This document shows, piece after piece, positions 46,035 to 55,513 of a stretch of 64,000 nucleotides of DNA; position 1 is the stretch's first letter, and the number at the start of each line of letters is the position of its first letter. The position numbers and the translations under genes were made by a program. Source of the stretch: Vibrio sinaloensis (GTDB lineage Bacteria > Pseudomonadota > Gammaproteobacteria > Enterobacterales > Vibrionaceae); NCBI RefSeq assembly GCF_000808535.1, contig NZ_JWLV01000014.1, positions 1 through 64,000 of the forward strand. Direction: 5' to 3'. A model generated the notes under the pieces. That model had not been told where the DNA came from, ran no database searches, and saw only the letters and a list, made by a program, of their open reading frames with translations.

Positions 46035-48275
46035 ATGACTCTCTACTTAAATTACTGGACGCTTGCTTCGTACTCTTTGGTTATCGTCTCCGCCATGTAT
46101 TGGACGAGGATGCCAAGCTGGTATTGGGTATTGCCGTGTATTGGCTTGATTGCCTTATCGCTGTGCAATCGAAAATATTCCTTTTTATTCGGATTATCTC
46201 TTGCCTGCTTGGTGGTGCTGATACACGGAAATCTTGTCCGCCATAATACCGATGAGCTTTTTAAAGCAGGTTCGGATATTACCATAAATGCACAGGTTGA
46301 CAGCTTTTTTAAACAAATAAGTCACGGCTTTCACGGAACAGCAGTGGTTAGATCAATTAATGGCGAAAAGTTGTTCGCCTATGAGCAGCCAACGGTTTGG
46401 GTTACGTCGCCAATTGCATTAAGTTTAGGTCAGTTTATTGGTGGTAAAGTGTCCATACAGCCCATATCCGGGCAATTAAATGAAACGGGTTTTGATAAAG
46501 AGCGCTACGCGTACGCTCAAGGCATCCTTGGTCACGCTAAGATAAAAAACAGCTCTAGCTTTTGGGTTATCGATAAAGGCTCATTGAGGGAAAGGCTGTT
46601 TCAGACGATCTCGACTCACACACTCTCTACCAGCAATCAAGGTCTAATCCTTGCTCTTCTCTTTGGCACCCGCGATAAAATCCCTGACAGTGTTAATCAA
46701 CAACTGCAGCACAGTGGGTTAAGTCATCTGGTTGCGATATCCGGTCTACATATAGGGATCATGTTTTCATTTGGTTGGGGCGTTGGTCGACTACTATTAG
46801 TTGCTTCGCCGAAAATGACCAACGCGCCTATTTTTATAGGGGCGGTGATTGCGTTTGGTTATGCCTACCTTGCTGGATTCTCTATTCCAACGGTGAGAGC
46901 TTTGATCATGTGTTTGTTGATGTGCAGTCAGGTTTTAATTCGAACACACCTTTCTAAACTCAGCCGATGGTTAATCGTCTTGGCGTTTTTATTAACGCTG
47001 TGGCCTCAGTCGGCACTGGACCCAAGCCTTTGGTTATCAATGTATGCTGTGGCTGCAATACTACTGTTTCTCTCTATTCGTTCGACCTATCGTTACGGTG
47101 TTGTGAACAATGTATTGATGCAGACCTTCATTGTGATATGCATGAGCCTTCCTGTTGCGGTGGTATTTGGAGGGATAAGCATCAGTGCAATTGGGTACAA
47201 TTTGGTCTTTGTCCCATGGTTTTCGTTTGTCGTCATGCCTGCCACGTTCATCGCCGCAGTGGTCTCATTGTTTGGTTACGTTGACGCTACGATTTGGGGA
47301 ATGGTTGATTGGGCGTTATCTGCCGTCGTGGCGTCAAGCGCATGGGCGGGAGATACCTGGTTTTCCCTGTCCAGCCAAGAGGTCACTATCCTAATAGTGT
47401 TGGCGTGTTTTATTTTTATGCTCCCTTGGTTGACTCGTTTTGGGATCGTACTTGTTGCGCTCACTTTCGTTTTAGTCACCGTGTCCTGGCGTCCGAAGCC
47501 TGATTGGCAGTTGAACATTCTCGATGTGGGTCATGGGCTGGCGATTTTGGCCGTGCAGGGAGAGCGAGCACTACTTTATGACACCGGCGCCGCATGGCAA
47601 CAGTCAAACTATGCTGAGCAGTTGATTACGCCACTGATGGAAGCCAAAGGGGTTGAGGTGCTGGACATTGTTGTGCTCAGTCATTTTGACAATGACCACG
47701 CCGGTGGGATAGGGGAGATTCTCCAACGTTGGCATCCAGAACGGGTTATTGCAAGTCAGCCATTGAGTAATAGTCTCGACTGCATAGTGGGAGAAACGTG
47801 GCAATGGGGCGAGGTAGAGATACAAGCGCTCTGGCCTCCCAAAATTGTCGAACGCGCCTACAATCCGCACTCTTGTGTTATCAAACTGACTCATAAAGTG
47901 ACCAAACAAAGTGTGTTGCTTACTGGTGATATTGAGCGAATTGCTGAGTGGATGTTGATTAGAATACCTGACGCGCTCGCGTCCAATATCGTGATTGTTC
48001 CTCATCACGGCAGTAAAACATCGTCAACGGATTCATTTATTCAAGCTGCGAATCCTGATTTAGCAATCGCCTCCACCTCGTATCGTGGACGCTGGAATTT
48101 ACCCAATCAAGAAGTGGTGGAACGCTACCGAAAACAAGGTGCGGATTGGATAGATACCGGAAACTCTGGTCAAGTGGTGATTGATTTTTATCCAAGTGGA
48201 CGTAATGTCGTCCAGTTGAGGGAGAGTAAAGGCCAAGCTTGGTATAGGCAGATGCTACGCAAGGGAGTAGAATAG
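46035..48275 (+). CDS. comEC: ComEC/Rec2 DNA uptake channel
   Basis: Inner-membrane channel that brings single-stranded DNA into the cytoplasm during natural transformation; required for chitin-induced competence in vibrios. ATG at 46035 is preferred over TTG at 46020, giving 746 residues. It has an N-terminal DUF4131-like soluble region between hydrophobic segments, the competence domain with [20 protein letters not shown] (about 227-246) and many helices, and a C-terminal metallo-beta-lactamase-like domain with [10 protein letters not shown] (His550, Asp552, Asp554, His555). The metal site looks intact. Confidence 0.94.
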   Translation: MTLYLNYWTLASYSLVIVSAMYWTRMPSWYWVLPCIGLIALSLCNRKYSFLFGLSLACLVVLIHGNLVRHNTDELFKAGSDITINAQVDSFFKQISHGFHGTAVVRSINGEKLFAYEQPTVWVTSPIALSLGQFIGGKVSIQPISGQLNETGFDKERYAYAQGILGHAKIKNSSSFWVIDKGSLRERLFQTISTHTLSTSNQGLILALLFGTRDKIPDSVNQQLQHSGLSHLVAISGLHIGIMFSFGWGVGRLLLVASPKMTNAPIFIGAVIAFGYAYLAGFSIPTVRALIMCLLMCSQVLIRTHLSKLSRWLIVLAFLLTLWPQSALDPSLWLSMYAVAAILLFLSIRSTYRYGVVNNVLMQTFIVICMSLPVAVVFGGISISAIGYNLVFVPWFSFVVMPATFIAAVVSLFGYVDATIWGMVDWALSAVVASSAWAGDTWFSLSSQEVTILIVLACFIFMLPWLTRFGIVLVALTFVLVTVSWRPKPDWQLNILDVGHGLAILAVQGERALLYDTGAAWQQSNYAEQLITPLMEAKGVEVLDIVVLSHFDNDHAGGIGEILQRWHPERVIASQPLSNSLDCIVGETWQWGEVEIQALWPPKIVERAYNPHSCVIKLTHKVTKQSVLLTGDIERIAEWMLIRIPDALASNIVIVPHHGSKTSSTDSFIQAANPDLAIASTSYRGRWNLPNQEVVERYRKQGADWIDTGNSGQVVIDFYPSGRNVVQLRESKGQAWYRQMLRKGVE

Positions 48276-48306
48276 GAAGATTATTGTAAGAAAAATAAGC
48301 CGTTTT

Positions 48307-50055
48307 ATGTCAATCGATAAAGATGAAACTACGTGGAATACCTTTAAGCGCCTATGGACTTATATTCGCTTATACAAAAAGGGCCTCGTTGTTGCTGTTA
48401 TAGCATTAGTGTTGAATGCTGTTGCTGATACTTATATGGTTTCTTTGCTAAAGCCTTTATTAGATGAAGGTTTTGGTAACGCAGAGTCTAATTTCCTTAA
48501 AATCCTGCCACTTATCATTCTCGGTGTGATGTTTGCACGAGGTGTTACTAGTTTTGTTTCAACCTACTGTTTGAGCTGGGTATCTGGCAACGTTGTTATG
48601 CAGATGCGGCGAATGATATTCAATCATTTCATGCACATGCCGGTGAGTTACTTTGATAAAGAAACCCCCGGGGCTTTGTTATCACGCATTACCTATGATT
48701 CTGAGCAAGTATCAGCAGCAACCAGTAAAGCGTTAGTGAGTATTGTCCGTGAAGGAGCGAGTCTCATCGGCCTATTGGTTTTAATGTTCTGGAACAGTTG
48801 GCAGTTGTCTCTAGTTTTGCTCGTTGTTGCACCGGTCGTGGCTTGGGTGATTGGTATTGTTTCGAAGCGTTATCGTCGAATCAGTAAGAACATGCAAACG
48901 GCGATGGGTAAGGTCGCAGCGTCTGCAGAACAGATGCTGAAAGGTCACAAGGTTGTGTTGAGCTATGGTGGTCATGAAATTGAGCGTGAGCGCTTCAATA
49001 AGGTGAGTAACCAAATGCGACAACAGTCAATGAAGTTTGTGACTGCGCATGCGATCGCGAACCCAGTGACGCAAATGATCGCATCTCTCGCCTTGGTAGC
49101 TGTACTTTTCCTTGCAAGTTTCGATGAGATCCGTAACCAGCTCACACCAGGTACATTCACGGTAATTTTCTCTGCGATGTTCGGCTTGATGCGCCCTCTG
49201 AAAGCAATCACCAATGTGGTTTCACAGTTTCAGCGCGGTATGGCAGCGAGCCAGACGCTGTTTGCTTTGATGGATATGGACACCGAGGTTGACAAGGGTC
49301 AGTACGAAGCCACTAAAGTTCGCGGCGACGTTGAAGTTAAAGATGTGACCTTTACATATCTCGGTAAAGAGAAGCCCGCGTTAAATCATGTCAGCTTTAA
49401 GATTCCACAGGGCAAGACCGTAGCACTTGTTGGGCGATCGGGTTCGGGTAAGAGTACCATCGCCAACTTGTTTACTCGATTCTATGACTATGACTCTGGC
49501 AGTATTTTGCTTGATGGTCATGACATTCGTGACTATAAACTCAGTAACTTACGTTCCCATTTCGCACTCGTGTCACAAAACGTCCACCTATTCAACGATA
49601 CGATCGCCAACAACATCGCGTATGCGACAAACGGTGAGTATAGCCGCGAGCAAATTGAGCACGCAGCAAAACTAGCGCATGCGATGGACTTCATTGAGAA
49701 GCTCGATGAAGGTTTGGATACTATGGTCGGCGAGAATGGTGCAAGCCTTTCTGGTGGTCAACGTCAACGTATTGCAATTGCACGTGCCTTGCTGCGAGAT
49801 GCTCCGGTTCTGATTCTTGACGAAGCAACCTCGGCCTTGGATACCGAGTCTGAAAAAGCGATTCAATCAGCATTGGATGAGTTGCAAAAGAACAAGACGG
49901 TGCTTGTTATTGCCCATCGATTGTCAACTATCGAGAAAGCGGATGAAATCCTAGTGGTTGATGAAGGCGAAATCGTAGAGCGTGGCGATCATCAGACGCT
50001 TATCGAAAAGGATGGGGCGTACGCTCAACTGCATAGAATTCAGTTTGGTGGTTAA
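48307..50055 (+). CDS. msbA: lipid A export ATP-binding/permease MsbA
   Basis: Homodimeric ABC flippase moving lipid A-core across the inner membrane, 582 residues as in E. coli. Six membrane helices fill about 20-320 and the nucleotide-binding domain has Walker [15 protein letters not shown] (about 376-389), signature [15 protein letters not shown] and Walker [13 protein letters not shown]. It is 31 nt after comEC and 3 nt before lpxK, heading the msbA-lpxK-ycaR-kdsB lipid A/LPS unit. Confidence 0.97.
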   Translation: MSIDKDETTWNTFKRLWTYIRLYKKGLVVAVIALVLNAVADTYMVSLLKPLLDEGFGNAESNFLKILPLIILGVMFARGVTSFVSTYCLSWVSGNVVMQMRRMIFNHFMHMPVSYFDKETPGALLSRITYDSEQVSAATSKALVSIVREGASLIGLLVLMFWNSWQLSLVLLVVAPVVAWVIGIVSKRYRRISKNMQTAMGKVAASAEQMLKGHKVVLSYGGHEIERERFNKVSNQMRQQSMKFVTAHAIANPVTQMIASLALVAVLFLASFDEIRNQLTPGTFTVIFSAMFGLMRPLKAITNVVSQFQRGMAASQTLFALMDMDTEVDKGQYEATKVRGDVEVKDVTFTYLGKEKPALNHVSFKIPQGKTVALVGRSGSGKSTIANLFTRFYDYDSGSILLDGHDIRDYKLSNLRSHFALVSQNVHLFNDTIANNIAYATNGEYSREQIEHAAKLAHAMDFIEKLDEGLDTMVGENGASLSGGQRQRIAIARALLRDAPVLILDEATSALDTESEKAIQSALDELQKNKTVLVIAHRLSTIEKADEILVVDEGEIVERGDHQTLIEKDGAYAQLHRIQFGG

Positions 50056-50058
50056 CCA

Positions 50059-51066
50059 GTGATTGAAAAAATCTGGTTTGAGAATCACCCGATCAAGTAT
50101 TTACTCTGGCCATTGTTATGGCCATTGAGCTTGCTGTTTTCTGCAATTAGCGGTGCGAGAAGGTCCAAGTTTGAATCAGGTCAAAAGCCAAGTTATCGTG
50201 CACCTGTTCCTGTCGTTGTAGTGGGCAACATAACCGCTGGTGGTAATGGTAAAACACCGGTGGTTATTTGGTTGGTTGAGCAACTGCAAGCTATGGGATT
50301 CCAGCCTGGTGTTGTTTCACGCGGATATGGGGCGAAAGCTCCCCATTATCCTTTGGTTGTTGATGATGCCACTTCTACACGACACTGTGGGGATGAGCCG
50401 AAGCTTATCCACAAACGGACAGGAGCGCCGGTTGCTGTTTCACCTGTGCGAAGTGATGCTGTCAAAGCGCTGTTGCCGTTAGGGGTCGATATCATTATCA
50501 CGGATGATGGGCTTCAACATTATGCACTGCAACGCGATATAGAGATTGTGGTTGTGGATGGGAAGCGCCGTTTTGGTAATGAATCTTTGATTCCCTTGGG
50601 GCCGCTAAGAGAAGGCACCGAACGCCTCAAGCAAGTCGATTTTATCATCACGAATGGCGGTGAAGCCAAGTATGGTGAGATATCGATGACGCTTGAACCA
50701 GCGAATGCCGTCAACCTAAATAGCGGCCAAAGTGAGCAAGTCGCAGCGCTAGACAAGCTGGTTGCAATGGCGGGAATTGGTCACCCTCCTAGGTTTTTTA
50801 CTACGCTAAAGCAACTTGATGCAAAACTTGTCTACACGCAAGGATTTGCGGATCATAAAGATTTTGAACAGTCAGAGTTAGATGCTCTCGCCAACCGAGG
50901 CGAACATCTTATAATGACAGAAAAAGATGCAGTAAAATGCGCCCACTATGCGAAAGATAATTGGTGGTACTTACCCGTAACCGCCTGTTTCTCTTCCGCA
51001 GACAAGAGTCGCATTTTGAATAAAATAAAAGAGGTTAAGGAAACGTATGGATCACCGTCTGCTTGA
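50059..51066 (+). CDS. lpxK: tetraacyldisaccharide 4'-kinase LpxK
   Basis: Phosphorylates the lipid A disaccharide at the 4' position on the inner-membrane face. GTG start at 50059; 335 residues with the N-terminal membrane-associated helix ([20 protein letters not shown]), the P-loop [16 protein letters not shown] (about 56-71) and [20 protein letters not shown] (about 150-169). The last 20 nt overlap ycaR in another frame. The protein runs directly on from msbA. Confidence 0.96.
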   Translation: MIEKIWFENHPIKYLLWPLLWPLSLLFSAISGARRSKFESGQKPSYRAPVPVVVVGNITAGGNGKTPVVIWLVEQLQAMGFQPGVVSRGYGAKAPHYPLVVDDATSTRHCGDEPKLIHKRTGAPVAVSPVRSDAVKALLPLGVDIIITDDGLQHYALQRDIEIVVVDGKRRFGNESLIPLGPLREGTERLKQVDFIITNGGEAKYGEISMTLEPANAVNLNSGQSEQVAALDKLVAMAGIGHPPRFFTTLKQLDAKLVYTQGFADHKDFEQSELDALANRGEHLIMTEKDAVKCAHYAKDNWWYLPVTACFSSADKSRILNKIKEVKETYGSPSA

Positions 51067-51226
51067 AATCGTGGCATGTCCAGTATGTAAAGGTAAGTTA
51101 ACTTTTGATAAGGACAAGCAAGAGTTGATCTGTAAGCTGGACCGCTTAGCTTACCCTATTAAAGAAGGGATTCCTGTGTTACTTGAGCCAGAGGCTCGTC
51201 AAATGAGTATGGATGAGGGGCGTTAA
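51047..51226 (+). CDS. ycaR: YcaR/UPF0434 (Trm112-like) small zinc-finger-type protein
   Basis: A 59-residue protein too short for a 60-codon cutoff, [20 protein letters not shown] at its start. CPVCKG gives two Cys; a third is in [20 protein letters not shown], and Asp replaces the fourth ligand seen in Trm112 proteins. It starts inside lpxK (20-nt overlap), preceded by AAGGAAAC, and its stop overlaps the kdsB start (TAATG). Position between lpxK and kdsB is the same as in E. coli. Function unknown; the Trm112 fold serves as a partner for methyltransferases. Confidence 0.92.
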   Translation: MDHRLLEIVACPVCKGKLTFDKDKQELICKLDRLAYPIKEGIPVLLEPEARQMSMDEGR

Positions 51227-51978
51227 TGTCGTTTACTGTCGTCATTCCTGCGCGTTATCAATCGACGCGCTTACCAGGTAAACCACTGGCAGATATCGGC
51301 GGGAAACCAATGATCCAGTGGGTGTATGAGCAGGCTATTCAAGCGGGTGCTGAGAACGTTATTATTGCGACGGACGATAAGCGCGTCGAGAGTGCAGTTC
51401 AAGGGTTTGGCGGCCAAGTTTGCATGACATCGCCGAATCACGAATCCGGCACTGAACGCTTAGCGGAAGTTGTTGAGCTGATGGCGATTCCTGATGATCA
51501 CATCGTTGTGAATGTACAAGGTGATGAGCCTCTAATTCCGCCGAGCATTATTCGCCAGGTGGCTGATAATTTGGCCAACTGTAGCGCGCCTATGGCAACA
51601 CTGGCGGTTGAAATTGAAGATGAGGCAGAAGTCTTTAACCCCAATGCAGTAAAGGTACTGACGGATAAAGATGGCTATGCCATGTATTTTAGTCGGGCCA
51701 CGATTCCTTGGGATCGAGATAGCTTTGCGGGTGAAAATAAAGAGATTAAGCAGCCGCTCATGCGTCACATTGGAATCTACGCATACCGAGCCGGTTTTAT
51801 TAATACCTACATCAATTGGCAACCGACAGCGCTTGAAAAAATTGAGTGCTTAGAGCAACTGCGTGTTCTTTGGTATGGTGAAAAAATCCATGTCGAAGTT
51901 GCGAAGGAATCACCGGCTGCTGGCGTTGACACTCCAGAAGACTTGCAAGTGGTGAGAGAACTCATCGCTCGTCGATAA
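51226..51978 (+). CDS. kdsB: CMP-Kdo synthetase
   Basis: Activates Kdo with CTP for the LPS inner core. 250 residues. The N-terminal nucleotide-binding loop is [20 protein letters not shown] (residues 5-24), with [12 protein letters not shown] (about 94-105) for metal and sugar binding and [20 protein letters not shown] later. It is last in the msbA-lpxK-ycaR-kdsB unit and coupled to ycaR by a one-base stop/start overlap. Confidence 0.97.
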   Translation: MSFTVVIPARYQSTRLPGKPLADIGGKPMIQWVYEQAIQAGAENVIIATDDKRVESAVQGFGGQVCMTSPNHESGTERLAEVVELMAIPDDHIVVNVQGDEPLIPPSIIRQVADNLANCSAPMATLAVEIEDEAEVFNPNAVKVLTDKDGYAMYFSRATIPWDRDSFAGENKEIKQPLMRHIGIYAYRAGFINTYINWQPTALEKIECLEQLRVLWYGEKIHVEVAKESPAAGVDTPEDLQVVRELIARR

Positions 51979-51993
51979 TAGTCAGAATTAAGA

Positions 51994-52025
51994 AAGCGTC
52001 TGTTGATATTCATCAGGCGCTTTTT
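51994..52025 (+). terminator. kdsB terminator
   Basis: AAGCG-t-CTG near 51995-52002 pairs with CAG-g-CGCTT near 52014-52022, followed by a T-run to 52025. The stem has one mismatch. Confidence 0.65.
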
Positions 52026-52045
52026 GCTTATCAAGGGTAGATAAA

Positions 52046-52522
52046 ATGATGAAGCTCTTACCTCCTGAAGCGTATCAAAGTGACTGTGAAGCAATGTACC
52101 AAGCTTACAGGTCCAAAATCAAAACTCTGCTACCTGATGCGCGAGTAGAGCACGTTGGAGCATCATCGATTCCACAGGCGGTCTCTAAAGGAGATCTGGA
52201 CATTTTTGTTGGTGTGGACAAACAGCAACTGGAGCGTTCAGTTAGTGCTCTGAAACAGCTTGGGTTTGAGGAGAAACGAGACACACTCCGTACTCATCAA
52301 CTTTGCATGTTGGAATCAACAAACGAGCAAGACGTTGCCTTACAAGTGGTCGAGTTAGGATCTGAGTTTGAATGCTTTCTAACCTTTCGAGACAAATTGA
52401 GAGAAAATTCTTCGTTGGTAGCTGAATACAATTCTTTAAAACGCGAGTGTGAAGGCTTGGAAGCAAACGCTTATCGAGAGAAAAAATCGGCCTTTATCGA
52501 AGGTGTACTTTCCAGCCAATAA
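52046..52522 (+). CDS. GrpB-family (UPF0157) protein
   Basis: A 158-residue nucleotidyltransferase-fold protein. VEHVGASSIPQAVSKGDLDI (about residues 35-54) is the GrpB signature, in which G-A/S-S and D-x-D form the active-site-like centre. The C-terminal FLTFRDKLRENSSLVAEYNS is also typical. Biological role of the family is not established. Two ATGs in tandem start it. It stands alone between the kdsB terminator and a terminator shared with spoVR. Confidence 0.85.
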   Translation: MMKLLPPEAYQSDCEAMYQAYRSKIKTLLPDARVEHVGASSIPQAVSKGDLDIFVGVDKQQLERSVSALKQLGFEEKRDTLRTHQLCMLESTNEQDVALQVVELGSEFECFLTFRDKLRENSSLVAEYNSLKRECEGLEANAYREKKSAFIEGVLSSQ

Positions 52523-52543
52523 AAAAGGCCGTCGCCGGCCTTT
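52521..52543. terminator. bidirectional terminator between grpB-family gene and spoVR
   Basis: AAAGGCCG (52524-52531) pairs with CGGCCTTT (52536-52543), with A-rich left flank for the minus-strand transcript. Confidence 0.8.
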
Positions 52544-52558
52544 AGTCATGGAGATTGA

Positions 52559-54097
52559 TTAAATCTTCGCGTCATAATCATTACGTTTAGGACAAGTGCT
52601 GAGAATTTCTCGTCTCCCGGTCTCTTTTACCTCTTCCAAAATAATGTCAAAGCCCCATAGTCGATACAGGTGTTTGAGCACTTCATCGTAGCTCTCATCT
52701 AGAGGAATGCGATCGTGTGGTACATATTGGAGTGTTAAGGAGCGGTCGCCTCGCACATCAACGTTAAACACTTGGATATTTGGCTCTAGATTGCTCAGGT
52801 TGTACTGAGCGGCGAGTTTCTCGCGGATCGCGCGGTAGCCCGAGTCGTTATGAATCGCAGCGACCTCGATATAGTTCTTGCGATCATCATCGACGATGGC
52901 AAACAGCTTAAAATCTCGCATCAACTTCGGAGACAGATATTGACTAATGAAGCTCTCATCTTTGAAGTTTTGCATTGCAAAGTGAACAGCATCTAACCAG
53001 TCTGTCCCAGCCAATTCAGGGAACCACTCTCTGTCTTCATCGGTTGGCTCTTCACAAATTCGTCGAATATCCCTAAACATGGCGAAGCCCAAAGCATAAG
53101 GGTTAATACCACTGAAGTACGGGCTATTGTATGGAGGCTGAGCAACCACACCGGTATGGCTGTGAAGAAACTCTAAGATAAACCTATCTGTCACTAATCC
53201 TTCGTCATAGAGATGATTGAGGATGGTGTAGTGCCAAAACGTCGCCCAACCTTCGTTCATCACCTGAGTTTGTTTCTGTGGATAGAAGTATTGGCTTATC
53301 TTGCGCACAATACGCACAATCTCGCGCTGCCAAGATTCAAGCAGTGGCGCATGTTTTTCGATAAAGTAGAGAATGTTCTCTTGAGGCTCACTTGGGAAAT
53401 GAACCTTTTGATCTTCTTGCTCGACCGTCGACTTTGGTACCGTGCGCCAAAGATCATTCACTTGAGATTGCAAATACGCCTCGCGTTCTTCTTGTCGAGA
53501 TTTCTCCTCTGCGATTGAGATCTTTTCAGGTCGCTTGTACCGATCGACACCAAAATTCATCAGCGCATGGCAAGAATCGAGTAACTCTTCGACCTCTTTC
53601 TCACCATATTTTTGCTCACACTCAGCAATATATTTTTTGGCGAACAGAAGGTAATCAATAATTGAGCTGGCATCAGTCCAAGTTTGGAAAAGGTAATTGC
53701 CTTTGAAGAATGAATTGTGGCCGTAGCAAGCGTGCGCCATGACAAGCGCTTGCATGGTCACGGTGTTTTCTTCCATCAGGTAGGCAATACAAGGATTGGA
53801 ATTAATGACGATCTCATACGCAAGACCCATCTGACCATGTTTGTAGCCTTGCTCCGTTTGAATGAACTTCTTACCAAATGACCAATGGTTGTAGTTGATT
53901 GGCATACCAATACTTGAGTACGCATCCATCATTTGTTCAGACGTGATGACTTCAATTTGGTTAGGGTATGCGTCAAGCCTGTAATGATCCGCAACGCGTT
54001 TTATCTCTTTGTGGTAGCGGTCAAGTAATTCAAACGTCCAATCTGGGCCGTCAGGCAGCGCTTTGCTTTTTGTTGGCTTTTTTGTCTTGGTAGTCAT
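52559..54097 (-). CDS. ycgB: SpoVR family protein (YcgB-like)
   Basis: A 512-residue cytoplasmic protein of the SpoVR/YcgB family. Characteristic segments are PDWTFELLDRYHKEIKRVAD near the start, AHACYGHNSFFKGNYLFQTW (about 128-147) with conserved His/Tyr, and NEGWATFWHYTILNHLYDEG (about 283-302). In Bacillus SpoVR affects spore cortex; in non-spore-formers the family belongs to a stress module with PrkA and YeaH. It is 8 nt downstream of yeaH, so co-transcribed. Biochemical role unknown. Confidence 0.92.
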   Translation of the reverse strand: MTTKTKKPTKSKALPDGPDWTFELLDRYHKEIKRVADHYRLDAYPNQIEVITSEQMMDAYSSIGMPINYNHWSFGKKFIQTEQGYKHGQMGLAYEIVINSNPCIAYLMEENTVTMQALVMAHACYGHNSFFKGNYLFQTWTDASSIIDYLLFAKKYIAECEQKYGEKEVEELLDSCHALMNFGVDRYKRPEKISIAEEKSRQEEREAYLQSQVNDLWRTVPKSTVEQEDQKVHFPSEPQENILYFIEKHAPLLESWQREIVRIVRKISQYFYPQKQTQVMNEGWATFWHYTILNHLYDEGLVTDRFILEFLHSHTGVVAQPPYNSPYFSGINPYALGFAMFRDIRRICEEPTDEDREWFPELAGTDWLDAVHFAMQNFKDESFISQYLSPKLMRDFKLFAIVDDDRKNYIEVAAIHNDSGYRAIREKLAAQYNLSNLEPNIQVFNVDVRGDRSLTLQYVPHDRIPLDESYDEVLKHLYRLWGFDIILEEVKETGRREILSTCPKRNDYDAKI

Positions 54098-54105
54098 ATT
54101 GCCCC

Positions 54106-55377
54106 CTAAGCGGTCTCTTTTTGGAACAGCTCGCGGAATACAGGGAAAATGTCCTCAACCGCACGAATGTTTTTCATCGCGAAATTCGGAAAGTCTCCTG
54201 CGAGTTTTTCATACTCATGCCACAAGGTTTGATGCGAGCGTCGAGTAATTTCGATGTACGAGTAGTATTGACAGTTAGGTAGTAGTTTTTTTGTCAGCAG
54301 TTCACGACAGCGAGGCGAATCGTCCGCCCAGTTATCACCATCTGATGCTTGCGCAGCATAAATGTTCCATTCGCCGACAGGGAAGCGTTCAGCGACGATC
54401 TCGTTCATCAACTTAAGTGCACTGGAGACAATGGTTCCCCCTGTCTCTTGTGAATAAAAGAACTCATGTTCATCGACTTCTTTCGCTTGTGTATGGTGGC
54501 GAATGAAAACCACTTCGACGTTTTCGTAGGTTCGGGTGAGGAACAGATAAAGCAGTACGTAAAACCGTTTTGCGATGTCTTTTGTTGCTTGGTCCATTGA
54601 ACCCGATACGTCCATTAAGCAGAACATGACCGCTTGGCTAGATGGAATCGGTCTTCGCTCATAATTCTTAAAGCGCAGATCGAAGGTATCAATAAAGGGC
54701 ACCGTATCGATTTTGTGTCGCAGCGCTTTGATTTCGTCTTGTAAACGTTGCTCTTCTAGAAGTTGAGCGGGTTCGCTCATTTTGACTTTATCGAGTTCTT
54801 CTTCTAACTCTCTCAGCATTCTTCGCTTACCAGCTGTCATTGCGGTTCGACGCGCTAGGGATTGCTGAAGGGATTTTACGATCGCAATATTGGCTGGAAC
54901 ACCTGCGGTTTGGTAGCCCGCACGGTGCGTTTTCCATTCGGTAATTTTCGCGATTTGATTTTTTTCTAGGTTAGGTAATTCGAGGTCTTCAAAGAGAATA
55001 TCTAGGTACTCATCCTTAGATATTTGAAATACAAATTCATCTTGCCCCTCGCCATCGGGGCTGGCCTCACCTTCGCCCGAACCTCCTCCTTGACCGCCTC
55101 CTTTTGGACGTTCTATTTTATCACCGGTAATGAATTGGTCATTGCCGGGATGAACGCGTTCTTTTAACCCGCCTTTACCTTGATGAAACACGGGTTCTTT
55201 GATGTCTTTGTGAGGAATAGAGACGTCTTCGCCGGTCTCTGTATTGGTAATGGAGCGGCGATTCACCGCGTCTGCAACAGATTCTTTAATCTGCTCTTTA
55301 TGTCGGCGTAAAAAGCGCTGGCGGTTTACAGCACTTTTATTCTTGCCGTTCAGTCTTCGGTCAATAAATTGCGCCAT
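54106..55377 (-). CDS. yeaH: DUF444 von Willebrand-like protein YeaH
   Basis: A 423-residue protein of the UPF0229/DUF444 family. The basic N-terminus ([20 protein letters not shown]) is followed by a Gly-rich stretch (about residues 90-110, [11 protein letters not shown]) and a C-terminal VWA-type domain whose MIDAS motif DVSGS (256-260) is intact. [18 protein letters not shown] lies downstream in the same fold. It is the middle gene of yeaG-yeaH-ycgB. E. coli yeaGH is induced in stationary phase and nitrogen starvation; no promoter could be assigned here. Confidence 0.93.
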   Translation of the reverse strand: MAQFIDRRLNGKNKSAVNRQRFLRRHKEQIKESVADAVNRRSITNTETGEDVSIPHKDIKEPVFHQGKGGLKERVHPGNDQFITGDKIERPKGGGQGGGSGEGEASPDGEGQDEFVFQISKDEYLDILFEDLELPNLEKNQIAKITEWKTHRAGYQTAGVPANIAIVKSLQQSLARRTAMTAGKRRMLRELEEELDKVKMSEPAQLLEEQRLQDEIKALRHKIDTVPFIDTFDLRFKNYERRPIPSSQAVMFCLMDVSGSMDQATKDIAKRFYVLLYLFLTRTYENVEVVFIRHHTQAKEVDEHEFFYSQETGGTIVSSALKLMNEIVAERFPVGEWNIYAAQASDGDNWADDSPRCRELLTKKLLPNCQYYSYIEITRRSHQTLWHEYEKLAGDFPNFAMKNIRAVEDIFPVFRELFQKETA

Positions 55378-55513
55378 GAGTCACCCCTTATCTGCACCGT
55401 GAAACAATAAGCTTCAACGAATCTATCTTGCATCCAAATGCCTGCCAGATGTTCTCTGGCAGGTAAGTCATTGGCATCCTTCAATTGATGAAGGATTTGG
55501 CTGCATCGTTGTT

